The notes: generated from the letters alone by a model not told the origin. DNA of 62,076 bases from Bacteroidota bacterium (GCA_020436225.1 JAGQYE010000013.1:1-62076); one strand, 5' to 3'. Positions 50,207-60,067 are shown, counted from the first letter of the stretch. A program made the numbers and translations.

Positions 50207-52624
50207 TTACTTTTTCCATTTTAATCGCAAACTATTGCTTACAACACTTACGCTGCTCAATGCCATTGCCGCTCCTGCAATCATTGGGTTTAATAGAAAA
50301 CCATTAATTGGAAATAAAATTCCTGCAGCAATAGGAATGCCAATTATGTTATAAATAAATGCCCAAAATAAATTTTGTTTGATGGTATTTACGGTTTGTT
50401 TGGACAAACGAATAGCTTGTGGAATTTTCATTAAATCAGAAGAAATAATAGTCATTTTAGCAACGTCCATAGCAATATCGCTGCCTTTGCCCATTGCGAT
50501 ACTCACATCTGCTGTTGCTAATGCTGTGCTGTCGTTGATGCCGTCGCCGACCATCGCCACTATTTTTCCTTGTTGTTGTAATGTTTTTACAAAATCAGCT
50601 TTATGTTGTGGCAACATCTCGGCTTTATACTGCGTAATTCCGGTTTGTTCTGCCACAGCTTTTGCTGTTGCTTCATTGTCGCCTGTCAGCATATAAATTT
50701 CTATGTCCATTGCTTGCAATTGTTGTATCGCAGTTGCTGATGTTGCTTTTATCTTATCGGAAATTGCAAAGATGGCTAATGCTCGTTTGCTGTCGACAAA
50801 CCAAATAACCGTCTTTGATTCTTGACTCCATTTTTCGGCTTTTTCTGTTAATATTTCTTCTACTTGAATTTGATTTTCGAGCATGAGTTTTTTATTCCCA
50901 ACAAAATAATTTTCGTTGTTATAAATTGCAGATGCGCCTTTTCCTGTAATGCTGTTAAAAGCTTCTATCGGTACTACTGTTGAATTGTTTAAATGTTGAA
51001 CAACAGCATTGGCTAAAGGATGCTCAGATTGGCTTTCTATACTTTTTAAAATAGCTTTTAAGTTTTCATTTTCATCTAACCAAAAAACATCACTTACTTC
51101 GGGTTTACCTTCGGTAATGGTACCAGTTTTATCTAAGATAAGTGCATTTATTTTCTTAGATAATTCTAAACTTTCGGCATCTTTTATTAAAATGCCGTTT
51201 TCTGCACCTTTACCAATACCAACCATTATTGCTGTAGGTGTTGCTAATCCTAATGCACACGGACAAGCAATAACCAATACGGTTACGGCAGTTAATAATC
51301 CTTGTACGATGCCGTTTTCTCCTCCCAAAAACCACCACAAAAAGAAAGTAATAATGGCAATAATAATTATACTTGGCACAAAAATTCCGGCTATATTATC
51401 TACTAACTTTTGAACCGGTGCTTTGCTGCCTTGTGCATCTTGAACCATTTTTATGATATGTGCCAACATAGTTTCTTTCCCAACTTTTTCTGCTCTAAAT
51501 TGGAAACTTCCTTTTTGATTGATGGTGCCGGCAAATACTTCGGCATTTTTTTCTTTTAAAACAGGAATAGGTTCACCGTTAAGCATGCTTTCATCTACAT
51601 AAGAAGAGCCCGACACAACTGTACCATCAACGGCAATTTTTTCGCCGGGTTTTACCAATATAATATCATCGATTTTTACTTCGTCAATATTGACAGTTTG
51701 TTCGCTTCCGTTTGCTTGGATAATGGTTACGGTTTTGGCCTGCAAACCTATCAACTTTTTAATGGCAGAAGAAGTATTGCCTTTGGCTTTTTCTTCTAAT
51801 AATTTTCCTAACAATATAAAAGCAATAATGACGGCGGCGGCTTCAAAATATACGTGTGCTTCTAACCCACGACTTTCCCAAAATTTGGGAAACAACATAG
51901 TAAACACACTAAACAAATACGCAATTCCGGTACTTAAAGCAACCAAAGTATCCATATTGGCGGAGCGATGTTTGGCTTGTTTCCACGCATTGATAAAGAA
52001 ATCTCTGCCGAGCCACCACACCACCGGCGATGCCAATACAAACATTATGTAATTAGCATACGGCATATTCATAAAAAACATTCCGATGATAACAACAGGC
52101 AAAGACAACACAATTGCCCATATCGTTTTGGTTTTTAATGCTTGGAATTTTTGGTTGTGAATAGACTCTAATGTTTCTTGTTGTTGCTGTTCTTCTTCTA
52201 CTAAAATATCATAACCTGCAGCTTGTATGGCCTGTTGTATTTTCTGAGCATTGGTCATGTTAGGCAAAAACTCAACCGTTAAATTTCCGGAAGCAAAATT
52301 TACGCTTGCGTTTACTACTCCATTTTCATTTTTTACTGTATGTTCTACACTTCCGGCACAGGAAGCGCACGACATACCTAACACAGGAAAATTAGCTTTT
52401 ATGGTTGTAACACCATAGCCCAAATTTTTAATGGCTTGAATTGCCGATGAAATAACTTCTTTCTTATCAACTGTAATAATTGCTCGGCGATTATTTAATT
52501 CTACTTTGTGTGATGCTATACCGTTTACTTGCGCTAATCCTTTATCTACAATAAGTGCGCAATGCTCGCTTTCTACATTTTCTAATGGCAGAAAAATCGT
52601 ATTACTTTCTTCATTATTTGCCAT
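50207..52624 (-). CDS. copA: Copper-translocating P1B-type ATPase
   Basis: 805 residues. N-terminal part has two HMA folds: the first (about 8-73) has lost its CxxC and keeps one Cys (EHCALIVDKGL); the second (about 77-142) has GMSCASCAGS (C86, C89). Then eight membrane helices, the CPC motif in ACPCALGLATPTA, DKTGTITEGKPEV with the phosphorylated Asp, HP locus SEHPLANAV, and GDGINDSTALATADVSIAMGKGSD. The P1B-1 motif set NxxYNxxxxP is present as NLFWAFIYNIIGIP. Exports Cu(I) from the cytosol. First gene after the HMA-AraC regulator. Confidence 0.95.
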   Translation of the reverse strand: MANNEESNTIFLPLENVESEHCALIVDKGLAQVNGIASHKVELNNRRAIITVDKKEVISSAIQAIKNLGYGVTTIKANFPVLGMSCASCAGSVEHTVKNENGVVNASVNFASGNLTVEFLPNMTNAQKIQQAIQAAGYDILVEEEQQQQETLESIHNQKFQALKTKTIWAIVLSLPVVIIGMFFMNMPYANYIMFVLASPVVWWLGRDFFINAWKQAKHRSANMDTLVALSTGIAYLFSVFTMLFPKFWESRGLEAHVYFEAAAVIIAFILLGKLLEEKAKGNTSSAIKKLIGLQAKTVTIIQANGSEQTVNIDEVKIDDIILVKPGEKIAVDGTVVSGSSYVDESMLNGEPIPVLKEKNAEVFAGTINQKGSFQFRAEKVGKETMLAHIIKMVQDAQGSKAPVQKLVDNIAGIFVPSIIIIAIITFFLWWFLGGENGIVQGLLTAVTVLVIACPCALGLATPTAIMVGIGKGAENGILIKDAESLELSKKINALILDKTGTITEGKPEVSDVFWLDENENLKAILKSIESQSEHPLANAVVQHLNNSTVVPIEAFNSITGKGASAIYNNENYFVGNKKLMLENQIQVEEILTEKAEKWSQESKTVIWFVDSKRALAIFAISDKIKATSATAIQQLQAMDIEIYMLTGDNEATAKAVAEQTGITQYKAEMLPQHKADFVKTLQQQGKIVAMVGDGINDSTALATADVSIAMGKGSDIAMDVAKMTIISSDLMKIPQAIRLSKQTVNTIKQNLFWAFIYNIIGIPIAAGILFPINGFLLNPMIAGAAMALSSVSVVSNSLRLKWKK

Positions 52625-52702
52625 GGTATTCCATTTTATAAGGCAAAATTGGACATTAAAAACAAGAAAAGGTTGTAAGTTTTTGGAATAGAGTTATAAG
52701 AT

Positions 52703-53266
52703 TTACACTTTGTCTAAAGGTTTGCGTTTGTTTTCTCGAATTTTCTTGAAATGGCTAGGTGTCAATCCGGTTACTTTTTTAAATTGATTGCTCAAGTATG
52801 CGACACTGGAATAGTTTAGACGAAAGGCGATTTCACTCAAAGAAAGTTCGTCATACACTAATAATTCTTTTACTTTTTCAATTTTTTGTGCGATAAAATA
52901 TTGCTCGATAGTTGTGCCTTCTATTTCAGAAAATAAGTTGGACAAATAAGTATAATCGTAGTGCAAGGTGTTGCTTAATACATCGGATAAATTTTGTTTG
53001 CTGTCGTTGTTTTGGATATGTACTTGTTCGATGATAATGTTCTTTATTTTTTCGATGATGCGCTCACGCTTGTCGCTGATTAATTGAAAACCTAAAGCGT
53101 TTAATCCATTTTCGATTTTAGTTTGTTGTGCTGTTGTTGGTGCATTTTCTAAAACAACTTCTCCAAGTGTAATAAACTTTACATTCAGGTTTGCTTTTTC
53201 CATTTCTTGTTGCACTGCCATGATGCATCTATTGCAAACCATATTTTTTATGTAGAGTGTGTGCAT
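52703..53266 (-). CDS. HMA-AraC fusion regulator of copper genes
   Basis: 187 residues in two parts: an N-terminal HMA-like fold with MVCNRC (C11, C14; about residues 1-65) and a C-terminal AraC DNA-binding domain (about 85-180; SLSEIAFRLNYSSVAYLSNQFKKVTGLTPSHFKKI). Metal sensing through a chaperone-type domain fused to an AraC reader is uncommon; the location 78 bases upstream of copA suggests it controls the copper genes. Only the HMA part can act as sensor, since no cupin domain is present. The closing segment RENKRKPLDKV is basic. Confidence 0.87.
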   Translation of the reverse strand: MHTLYIKNMVCNRCIMAVQQEMEKANLNVKFITLGEVVLENAPTTAQQTKIENGLNALGFQLISDKRERIIEKIKNIIIEQVHIQNNDSKQNLSDVLSNTLHYDYTYLSNLFSEIEGTTIEQYFIAQKIEKVKELLVYDELSLSEIAFRLNYSSVAYLSNQFKKVTGLTPSHFKKIRENKRKPLDKV

Positions 53267-53378
53267 CTCTTATCTTATTTAATTAAAATGGAAATTACAT
53301 CATATCAACATAAATGATGCATTTATGTTTGATTTTTCTTCGAGATATGTGTTCGAATTTTATTTCGTAATTACCGTT

Positions 53379-53963
53379 TTAAGTCAAGTCTATTTTATTG
53401 ATTTCAAACCAATCTTTGCGCATGCGTGTGTCTGATGTAAATTGCAATTGTTTGTCAATTTTTTGTTGCACATTTATAATAGAATCCGAAATCATTTTAT
53501 GTTCTATAATTTCATCTTCTTTAAATCCCATTTTATCTAAAATTGCAATGATTCTTTCTGAGCCAAATTTTTGCAACAAGACATCTTCCAACGAAGTATA
53601 AAAAATAACTTCGTTTTGTGATAAAGTTTCTACTAAATGTTGTTTGATATTATTTTCTATTTGAAAAGAAGGATGATGTTCCGCGAAAATAATGTGATAA
53701 TCCGAAATGTTTATTTTGTTTAATAAGGTAGATGCTTGTAACAAATAAACAGTTGGCGCTGCACTTTCTATTTCAGAGAATGCGATATTGTTTGCCTGTA
53801 AAATATTGATGAGTTGTTGTTTGGTATCTTCAAAATAATACAACAAGAGCACCTTTTTTTGTGCAAGTAAATTGACAGCTAATTTTTGATATTTAGCTTC
53901 TTCTGAACGGAAAATATAATCCGTAGTTTTTAGTACATTTTTCTTTTTAAAAAAATCAAACAT
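53379..53963 (-). CDS. Orphan SecA NBD2-like domain protein
   Basis: 194 residues. The C-terminal half reads like the second nucleotide-binding domain of SecA: VIFYTSLEDVLLQKFGSERIIAILDKMGFKEDEIIEHKMISDSIINVQQKID, matching the SLED...FGSERI...IEHKMI-SI...AQKK block. The N-terminal half (TDYIFRSEEAKYQKLAVNLLAQKKVLLLYYFEDTKQQLINIL) has the shape of the preceding helicase fold. Walker A, the preprotein cross-linking domain and the zinc tail are all absent, so it cannot be a translocase. Either a degenerate SecA remnant or a small regulator; no neighbouring sec genes. Identification by eye only. Confidence 0.65.
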   Translation of the reverse strand: MFDFFKKKNVLKTTDYIFRSEEAKYQKLAVNLLAQKKVLLLYYFEDTKQQLINILQANNIAFSEIESAAPTVYLLQASTLLNKINISDYHIIFAEHHPSFQIENNIKQHLVETLSQNEVIFYTSLEDVLLQKFGSERIIAILDKMGFKEDEIIEHKMISDSIINVQQKIDKQLQFTSDTRMRKDWFEINKIDLT

Positions 53964-54158
53964 AATATTTATTTTAGATGTAAAAGAATGGAATCAAATA
54001 TATCTAAACTACTTATAAAAAGAGCTTAAAAAATTTTAATAATTTGAGCCCTCTGTAGTTTTTCCTACAAGGAATACTACGTCAAAATAAAATCCTATAT
54101 TAAACTGATGCTAAATTCTCTTTGAAAAACACAACTTGTAATAAAAGAAGTAGATAAT

Positions 54159-54695
54159 CTATGCCAACTGATACACAGCACCTAAGTTTCTGCCTTCGCC
54201 GTCGTAGTCTAAGCCGTAACCGATAACAAACAATTCAGGAATAGTAAACCCGACATAATCAATTTTTATTGGTTTGATTTGTTTGGAAGGTTTATGCAAG
54301 AAAGAAACCAAAGCAACAGATGTTGGCTGCATGCCATTTATGTATGAAAGAAAAAAATCCATTGTTAAGCCGGAATCTACAATATCTTCTAAGATGATGA
54401 TTGCTCTATCTTTTATTTGAGTTTGTTTTAATGGCAATTCGACGTTGATTTTTCCGGTTGTTTCCATGCCGGCATAAGACGATAATTTCACAAACTCAAC
54501 TTCGCAAGGATAATTAAAATTTTTTAGGACGTCTGCAGCAAACATAAACGCACCACGAAGAATAACTACGAAAACCGGATGTTTATCTTGATATGTTTTT
54601 GCTAAATCGCTTACAATTTCTTGAATGCGTTGTTGAATTTCTTGTTCTGAAATGTATTGATGAAAAAGTTTATCTTTTATTTGGATTGTCAGCAT
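54159..54695 (-). CDS. hpt: Hypoxanthine phosphoribosyltransferase
   Basis: 178 residues, purine salvage enzyme. PRPP-binding site: AIIILEDIVDSGLTMDFF (D-I-V-D-S-G-x-T). Preceded by FVVILRGAFMFAADVL and followed by VALVSFLHKPSKQIKPIKIDYVGFTIPELFVIGYGLDYDGEGRNLG, the complete type I fold. A TAATTTTG box lies nine bases before the ATG. Complements the purK-purE genes found earlier in the window. Confidence 0.96.
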   Translation of the reverse strand: MLTIQIKDKLFHQYISEQEIQQRIQEIVSDLAKTYQDKHPVFVVILRGAFMFAADVLKNFNYPCEVEFVKLSSYAGMETTGKINVELPLKQTQIKDRAIIILEDIVDSGLTMDFFLSYINGMQPTSVALVSFLHKPSKQIKPIKIDYVGFTIPELFVIGYGLDYDGEGRNLGAVYQLA

Positions 54696-54725
54696 AGCTC
54701 AACGCAAAATTATACTGCTAAGCTA

Positions 54726-56186
54726 TTATTTTATTTTCAATTGTTGCCCTAATTGTATTTCATTTCCTTGCAAATTATTCCAATCTTTTATTTTGTCGAT
54801 GCTAACATTGTAACGTTTGGATATATTATACAAGGTATCGCCTTTTACTATAGTATGAAATTTTTCGTTGGAAGTGGTACTTGCAGATGTTGTATTTATG
54901 CTTGGATTTTCTTGTTTTATGCTTGGATTATTTTCCAAATCATCTTCCAATAATTTCGTTGGATTTTCCCAAATCAACAATCTATTGCTATCTATCAAGG
55001 TTCCTGTAGTTATTGCTGTTGTCGGGTAAATAGTGTCGCGTGCGCGCGTTATTGTATCATATACAACATTTTTTATAGGTACATTTTTTTCTATATTTTT
55101 TTGCTTGGAATTTTCTGTTCGCAAACTCGGTTTCTCTTTTATTTTTCCTTTTAAAACAATCGTTGATTTTGGTGTCGGTTCTTCGCCTATTTTTAGCTTA
55201 TTTCTCTTTAATAATGCAGAAAGTTGCACACCAAATTTCTGAGCAATGCTCCACATATTGTCCTCTTGTTTTACTTTATAGGTTGTTGTTTGTTTATTCT
55301 TTTTTTTCTTTGATTGAATAAAAATAGTTTGTCCGTTTACGATTGGCATTTCTTTTGTCATATCATTAAACAACCAAATATCTTCCACATCTAAATTCAT
55401 TAAATTGGCAATTAAATCAAGGGTTTCGCCTTTGTCTGTATAAATTTTTACAGCTTTTACTTTATTAATCTTAAAGACAGTTTTTTTTACTTTATAGGTT
55501 GGAATCGACTTTTCATTTTTTGGTTCTGCAGGCACTAATGTTTTCGTATCATCCAGTTTTATGGCTTCGTCGTTGAGCTCAATTGTCGTTTCTACTTCAA
55601 CTGGTTTTGTAGGAATATTCTGTTGATTATTTACAACGATATTATTATCCGATTTTGTCATTAAATAAGTTGGCAATGCACCTTCATCAAAGGCATTTAA
55701 CTGAAAATCTTCGATGAGTTTAATGAGAATTGCAGGATATTTTGGATTGGTAGCATAGCCGGCTTTTTTTAAGCCATAAGCCCAACCTTTATAATCGTTT
55801 TTATCTAACAAAAACAAGTCGGCATAACGTGGGCGATTCTTCAAGAAATCAGAATGATCGCGATAGGATTCTTCAACATTGTCGTACACTCTAAAACATT
55901 CATTCGGTGCATCGTCTGTGTATTTAAACGTTTTACCCGTCCATTCTGCTTTGCATTTTATGCCGAAATGATTGTTGGTATTTTGTGCGAGATAACTCTT
56001 GCCAAAGCCGCTTTCATGTATGCCTTGTGCTAATGTGATGCTTGCCGGAATACCGGTGCGTTGCATCTCTTCAATAGAAATATCTTTGTATTTTTTGATG
56101 TACTCAATTATTGCTGTCGTGTCGAGTGATTGTGCGTGCAGTGCAACAGAAGAAAGTAAAATCAGGAACGTAACTATTTGTTTCAT
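54726..56186 (-). CDS. Exported N-acetylglucosaminidase with LysM repeats
   Basis: 486 residues: signal peptide (MKQIVTFLILLSSVALHAQ), a glucosaminidase domain (about 20-165; SITLAQGIHESGFGKSYLAQNTNNHFGIKC ... CFRVYDNVEESYRDHSDFLKNRPRYADLF), then three LysM-type repeats at about 230-290, 300-345 and 440-486 (TIVKGDTLYNISKRYNVSIDKIKDWNNLQGNEIQLGQQL). Catalytic Glu is in GIHESGFGKS. It cuts peptidoglycan and binds it through LysM, so it acts in the periplasm during cell-wall turnover or division. Confidence 0.93.
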   Translation of the reverse strand: MKQIVTFLILLSSVALHAQSLDTTAIIEYIKKYKDISIEEMQRTGIPASITLAQGIHESGFGKSYLAQNTNNHFGIKCKAEWTGKTFKYTDDAPNECFRVYDNVEESYRDHSDFLKNRPRYADLFLLDKNDYKGWAYGLKKAGYATNPKYPAILIKLIEDFQLNAFDEGALPTYLMTKSDNNIVVNNQQNIPTKPVEVETTIELNDEAIKLDDTKTLVPAEPKNEKSIPTYKVKKTVFKINKVKAVKIYTDKGETLDLIANLMNLDVEDIWLFNDMTKEMPIVNGQTIFIQSKKKKNKQTTTYKVKQEDNMWSIAQKFGVQLSALLKRNKLKIGEEPTPKSTIVLKGKIKEKPSLRTENSKQKNIEKNVPIKNVVYDTITRARDTIYPTTAITTGTLIDSNRLLIWENPTKLLEDDLENNPSIKQENPSINTTSASTTSNEKFHTIVKGDTLYNISKRYNVSIDKIKDWNNLQGNEIQLGQQLKIK

Positions 56187-56219
56187 GTTTCAAAGATTGT
56201 TTGTCAGTTTTCGGATGAT

Positions 56220-56855
56220 TTATTTTTTACGGATGAGCATAATGCCATCTCGGATAGATACTATAACGTTTTCAACGCGATTATCTTGCTGAATTTTTTG
56301 GTTAAAATCCGCTAATTTTTGCGTGTCTTTATCTTTTTGTTGGTCGATAATTTTTCCGCTCCAAAGTACATTGTCGGCTAAGATAAAACCGCCACTGCGC
56401 ACTTTATCGAAAACCAAATCGTAATAGTTGCTGTAATTTTGTTTGTCGGCATCAATAAAAACCAAATCAAATGTTTCGTTTAGTTTTTCAATTTCTTGTT
56501 TTGCGTCGCCGATGATCTGAACAATTTTATTTTGCAAGTTGGCTTTCTCTATATACGATTTTACCAAGTCTTCTAATTCTTCATTAATATCTATCGTAAA
56601 AATTTTCCCGTTCTCGCTTAAACCTTCGGCTAAGCAAATGGTAGAATATCCGGTAAACGTCCCAATTTCAAGAATGCGATTTGGCGCAATCATTTGTGAG
56701 ATAAATTTTAAGAATTGTCCTTGTACTTTTCCGCTCAACATTCTTGGCATCAACACATCGGCAAAAGTTTTCCTGTTGAGTTGTTGCAACACTTCGCTTT
56801 CTTCTGTTGTGTGTTCGTCGATATAGCGTTCTATTTCCTCAGAAACTAAATGCAT
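56220..56855 (-). CDS. O-methyltransferase (class I SAM-dependent, CCoAOMT-like)
   Basis: 211 residues of the O-methyltransferase family: RILEIGTFTGYSTICLAEGL is the SAM-binding motif, KIFTIDINEEL motif II, FDLVFIDADKQNYSNYYDLVFDKVRSGGFILADNVLWSGKI carries the metal-binding Asp and catalytic region. It is likely Mg-dependent. The acceptor (catechol, caffeoyl or other) is not inferable. Divergent from nothing; 28 bases downstream of the biotin carrier gene. Confidence 0.92.
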   Translation of the reverse strand: MHLVSEEIERYIDEHTTEESEVLQQLNRKTFADVLMPRMLSGKVQGQFLKFISQMIAPNRILEIGTFTGYSTICLAEGLSENGKIFTIDINEELEDLVKSYIEKANLQNKIVQIIGDAKQEIEKLNETFDLVFIDADKQNYSNYYDLVFDKVRSGGFILADNVLWSGKIIDQQKDKDTQKLADFNQKIQQDNRVENVIVSIRDGIMLIRKK

Positions 56856-56883
56856 TTGTATTCATTAAACAGTCAACAAAAAA

Positions 56884-57387
56884 TTATTCCATTTCTATAA
56901 GCAATTGGTTTTTCTCAACGGCATCTTTTTTGTTTACTTTGATGTCTTTCACGATGCCGGTTCCGCTGGCTTTGATGATGTTTTCCATTTTCATAGCTTC
57001 TAATACCAAAAGGTTGTCGCCTTTATTGATAGTTTGACCTTTTTCTACCAAAATATCTAACACTAAACCCGGCATTGGCGCTTTTACGTTGTCCATTTTT
57101 TCGTTATCATCGGCAGACATACCCATTTTATCTAACAAAGCATCTAACTCAGTTTGCAAATTCAAATCGTAGATATTGTTGTTGACTTTAATGGAAAAGC
57201 GTTTGAGAGCATAATCGGCGTGAAGTATTTCTAAATTATGCGATTTATGATTTTCTAGAATATGAAATTTATTATCTAACAGTCGTACTAAGTCAATTTC
57301 CGTCGATTCTCCGTCTATCTTTATTTGTTGCTCATCCAATTCGATTTCGTGGGCAAGGTTTTCTTTGTAATAAACTCTATATTTCAT
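56884..57387 (-). CDS. Biotin carrier protein of an acyl-CoA carboxylase
   Basis: 167 residues: a beta-rich N-terminal part (MKYRVYYKENLAHEIELDEQQI ... LKRFSIKVNNNIYDLNLQTELDALLDKMG) and a C-terminal biotinyl domain with K133 in LLVLEAMKMENIIKASG. This layout is that of the biotin subunit of propionyl- or methylcrotonyl-CoA carboxylases and oxaloacetate decarboxylases, not of BCCP; no carboxyltransferase gene adjoins. A second biotin protein besides AccB. Confidence 0.88.
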   Translation of the reverse strand: MKYRVYYKENLAHEIELDEQQIKIDGESTEIDLVRLLDNKFHILENHKSHNLEILHADYALKRFSIKVNNNIYDLNLQTELDALLDKMGMSADDNEKMDNVKAPMPGLVLDILVEKGQTINKGDNLLVLEAMKMENIIKASGTGIVKDIKVNKKDAVEKNQLLIEME

Positions 57388-57420
57388 TTATATAAACTAT
57401 TTAGGCTATAAATTAGAATC

Positions 57421-57448
57421 TTGTATTAAAAAATATTCTCTACATTTG
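57421..57448 (+). promoter_or_regulatory. Promoter of the M1 aminopeptidase gene
   Basis: TTG (57421-57423), 17 bases, TACATTTG (57441-57448), a full -7 match. Predicted start near 57454, giving a 5' leader of about 100 bases. Confidence 0.6.
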
Positions 57449-57553
57449 ACCTCAAATTTGCCAAAATGTACAATACTCTATTTTATACTACGATATTAGG
57501 TATTTAAATTTGGGCAATCTGTTTCTTTTTTCAAACGATGTTAATAAGTACTC

Positions 57554-60067
57554 ATGCGTAAATATTGTTTATTCTTGGTAGCACTTTTGGTGTTAATTTC
57601 TTTAGATGCAAAACCTAAGAAGAAAAGAGGCGACAAAAAATTCCCGAAAATATTAGAAGAAGTTGTTGTTGCTCCTAAAAACCTGATAACCTCTTATAAA
57701 GGTTCGGAGACAAAGTATTTTGATTTATTACATACTAAATTGAATATCAAACCTATATTTAATAAGAAAGAATTGGTCGGAACGGCTGAGCTTTTAATCC
57801 GACCGCATTTTTATAACCAAAACAAGGTGGTTTTAGATGCAAAATATATGCAAATTCATTCTGTGGCTGTTAAAAAAAATTCAAAAAATCTTCCATTAAC
57901 ATTTGTATATGATACAACACAACTTACCATCACATTAGATACAATTTACACTCGTTTTGATTCGTTGACTTTGCTTATAAATTATACAGCCACTCCTTAT
58001 CAACAAGATAGTTTGCAAGTTGATGATGGACGAGGCATGTATTTTATTGATGTGGAAGATAAGAATCCATACAAGCCTATGCATTTATGGACACAAGGAG
58101 AAGAAGAATCTAATTCTTGTTGGTTTCCTACTTTTGATGCAACTAACCAAAAATCAAGTGAAGAAATATACGTGACTATCGACAAAAATTTGACATCACT
58201 TTCAAATGGGCTTCTTATTTCTTCTAAAGATAATGGCGATGGCACAAAAACCGATTATTGGAAGCAAGACAAACCACATTCACCGTATTTATTCTTCTTA
58301 GCTGTTGGCGATTTCTACAAAAGTGTTGACCATTGGCGAGACAAAGAAGTATCGGCATATACGTTTCCGAAATATAAAGATGCGGTTGCTGAAATCTTTA
58401 AAAATATGCCGGAAATGATGGAGTTCTTTTCCAATAAATTAGGTGTAGATTTTCCTTGGGATAAGATGGCAAACGTGATGGCATTCGACTATACGGCTGG
58501 CGCCATGGAAAATACATCAGCAATTATTTATTACGATAGATTATTATGCGACAGACAACAATTAGTAGATGGAGATTTTGATTGGATTATCTCACACGAA
58601 TTATTTCATCAATGGTTCGGCGATTTGGTTACGGCTGAATCTTGGGCAAATCTGACATTAAACGAATCATTTGCCGATTTCTCTGAAGCACTTTGGACAG
58701 AATACAAATATGGACAAACAGAAGCAGAAATATACAGAAATAAGTCAATGGGAAAATACCTGTATTCATCACATGTTTATGACGAGCCGATTATGAATTA
58801 TTATTATAATCATCCTCATGATTTGTTTGATAATATCAGATATGAAAAAGGTGGGATTGTATTGAATATGTTGCGCAATTATGTTGGCGATGAAGCCTTT
58901 TTTCTTTCGCTTCATAAATATCTAAATGAACATAAATTTGGCAATGCTGAACTCTCCGATTTGCGTAAAACCTTTGAAGAAGTTACAGGGAAAGATTTGA
59001 ATTGGTTCTTCACACAATGGTGGAATGAAAAAGGATTTCCTGTATTAAACATCACACACAAATATGATGCTACCAACAAAACTATTGCTTTAACCATTCA
59101 ACAAACTCAAAAAGGCACAGCCATTTTCAGAATCCCAACGAAAGTAAATATTTATATCAACGGAAAAATAGAAACAAAAATTATTGAAATCACTGACAAG
59201 ACAAATACATTCTATTTCCCGGCAGCAACAGCGCCGCAATTAGTCAACTTTGATGCCGATAAAGTTTTGCTTTGTGAGAAAACTGAAGATTTGAGTGAAG
59301 CTGAAAATATTTTTAAATATTATAATGCACCCAAAACAAAAGATAAATTAGAAGCCATAGAAGCATTAGCTCCAAAACTCAAAGGCAATTCAGCTATTCA
59401 AAATGTGTTTTATGATGCACTTCAAAATAAGAATTGGTATATCCGACTAAATGCTATTAATCTCTTAAAAGTAAATAGATTTTCTAATAGTCAAAAACTC
59501 TCCACAGCACTTCAAAATACAATTCAAACAGATACAAATCCGGAGGTTAGAGAAAAAGCACTCAATAAATATGTACAATTAGAAAGAGAAAAAAGTATTC
59601 CACTTTGTGAAAAAATCATAAGAACAGACTCTTCGTATAGCGTTATTGCCAACGCCTTAACACACTTAAATACATACGACAAAAACAAAGCATATACAGA
59701 AGCAGTAAAATGGAATTCTACAGAAAGCAGACGAATAATTGTTGCTTTATGTAATATTTACAAAGATACTACTGCCGACCAAATGGAATTCTTCAAGAAA
59801 GCGATTTGGTTAAATACACCTTACACATTTTATCCGAATTTCAAATCTTTCTCTCAATATTTGACGAATGTAAATCTGAATGATTTAGAAAAAGGAATAC
59901 TTTTTTTAAGCGACATTTATACCTACGAAGAATCTAACTATAATAAAGAAGGAGCAAAACAAGCTATCCAAAACTTGAAATCTTATTTTGCTGAAAAAGC
60001 AAAAAAAGACAAACAAGCCGACTTAAAACTTCAAGTGGTAAAAAAAGTAGGAAGAGCTGTTTTATAA
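57554..60067 (+). CDS. M1-family aminopeptidase
   Basis: 837 residues with signal peptide (MRKYCLFLVALLVLISLDA). The exopeptidase motif is GAMENTSAIIYYD, and the zinc site is H348-E349-x-x-H352 (SHELFHQWFGD) with the third ligand E371 (LNESFADF). The N-terminal beta domain, catalytic domain and a C-terminal HEAT-like part (KLEAIEALAPKLKGNSAIQNVFYDAL, about 590-800) are all present. It cuts N-terminal residues from peptides in the periplasm. Its 3' end overlaps the convergent gene by six bases. Confidence 0.94.
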   Translation: MRKYCLFLVALLVLISLDAKPKKKRGDKKFPKILEEVVVAPKNLITSYKGSETKYFDLLHTKLNIKPIFNKKELVGTAELLIRPHFYNQNKVVLDAKYMQIHSVAVKKNSKNLPLTFVYDTTQLTITLDTIYTRFDSLTLLINYTATPYQQDSLQVDDGRGMYFIDVEDKNPYKPMHLWTQGEEESNSCWFPTFDATNQKSSEEIYVTIDKNLTSLSNGLLISSKDNGDGTKTDYWKQDKPHSPYLFFLAVGDFYKSVDHWRDKEVSAYTFPKYKDAVAEIFKNMPEMMEFFSNKLGVDFPWDKMANVMAFDYTAGAMENTSAIIYYDRLLCDRQQLVDGDFDWIISHELFHQWFGDLVTAESWANLTLNESFADFSEALWTEYKYGQTEAEIYRNKSMGKYLYSSHVYDEPIMNYYYNHPHDLFDNIRYEKGGIVLNMLRNYVGDEAFFLSLHKYLNEHKFGNAELSDLRKTFEEVTGKDLNWFFTQWWNEKGFPVLNITHKYDATNKTIALTIQQTQKGTAIFRIPTKVNIYINGKIETKIIEITDKTNTFYFPAATAPQLVNFDADKVLLCEKTEDLSEAENIFKYYNAPKTKDKLEAIEALAPKLKGNSAIQNVFYDALQNKNWYIRLNAINLLKVNRFSNSQKLSTALQNTIQTDTNPEVREKALNKYVQLEREKSIPLCEKIIRTDSSYSVIANALTHLNTYDKNKAYTEAVKWNSTESRRIIVALCNIYKDTTADQMEFFKKAIWLNTPYTFYPNFKSFSQYLTNVNLNDLEKGILFLSDIYTYEESNYNKEGAKQAIQNLKSYFAEKAKKDKQADLKLQVVKKVGRAVL

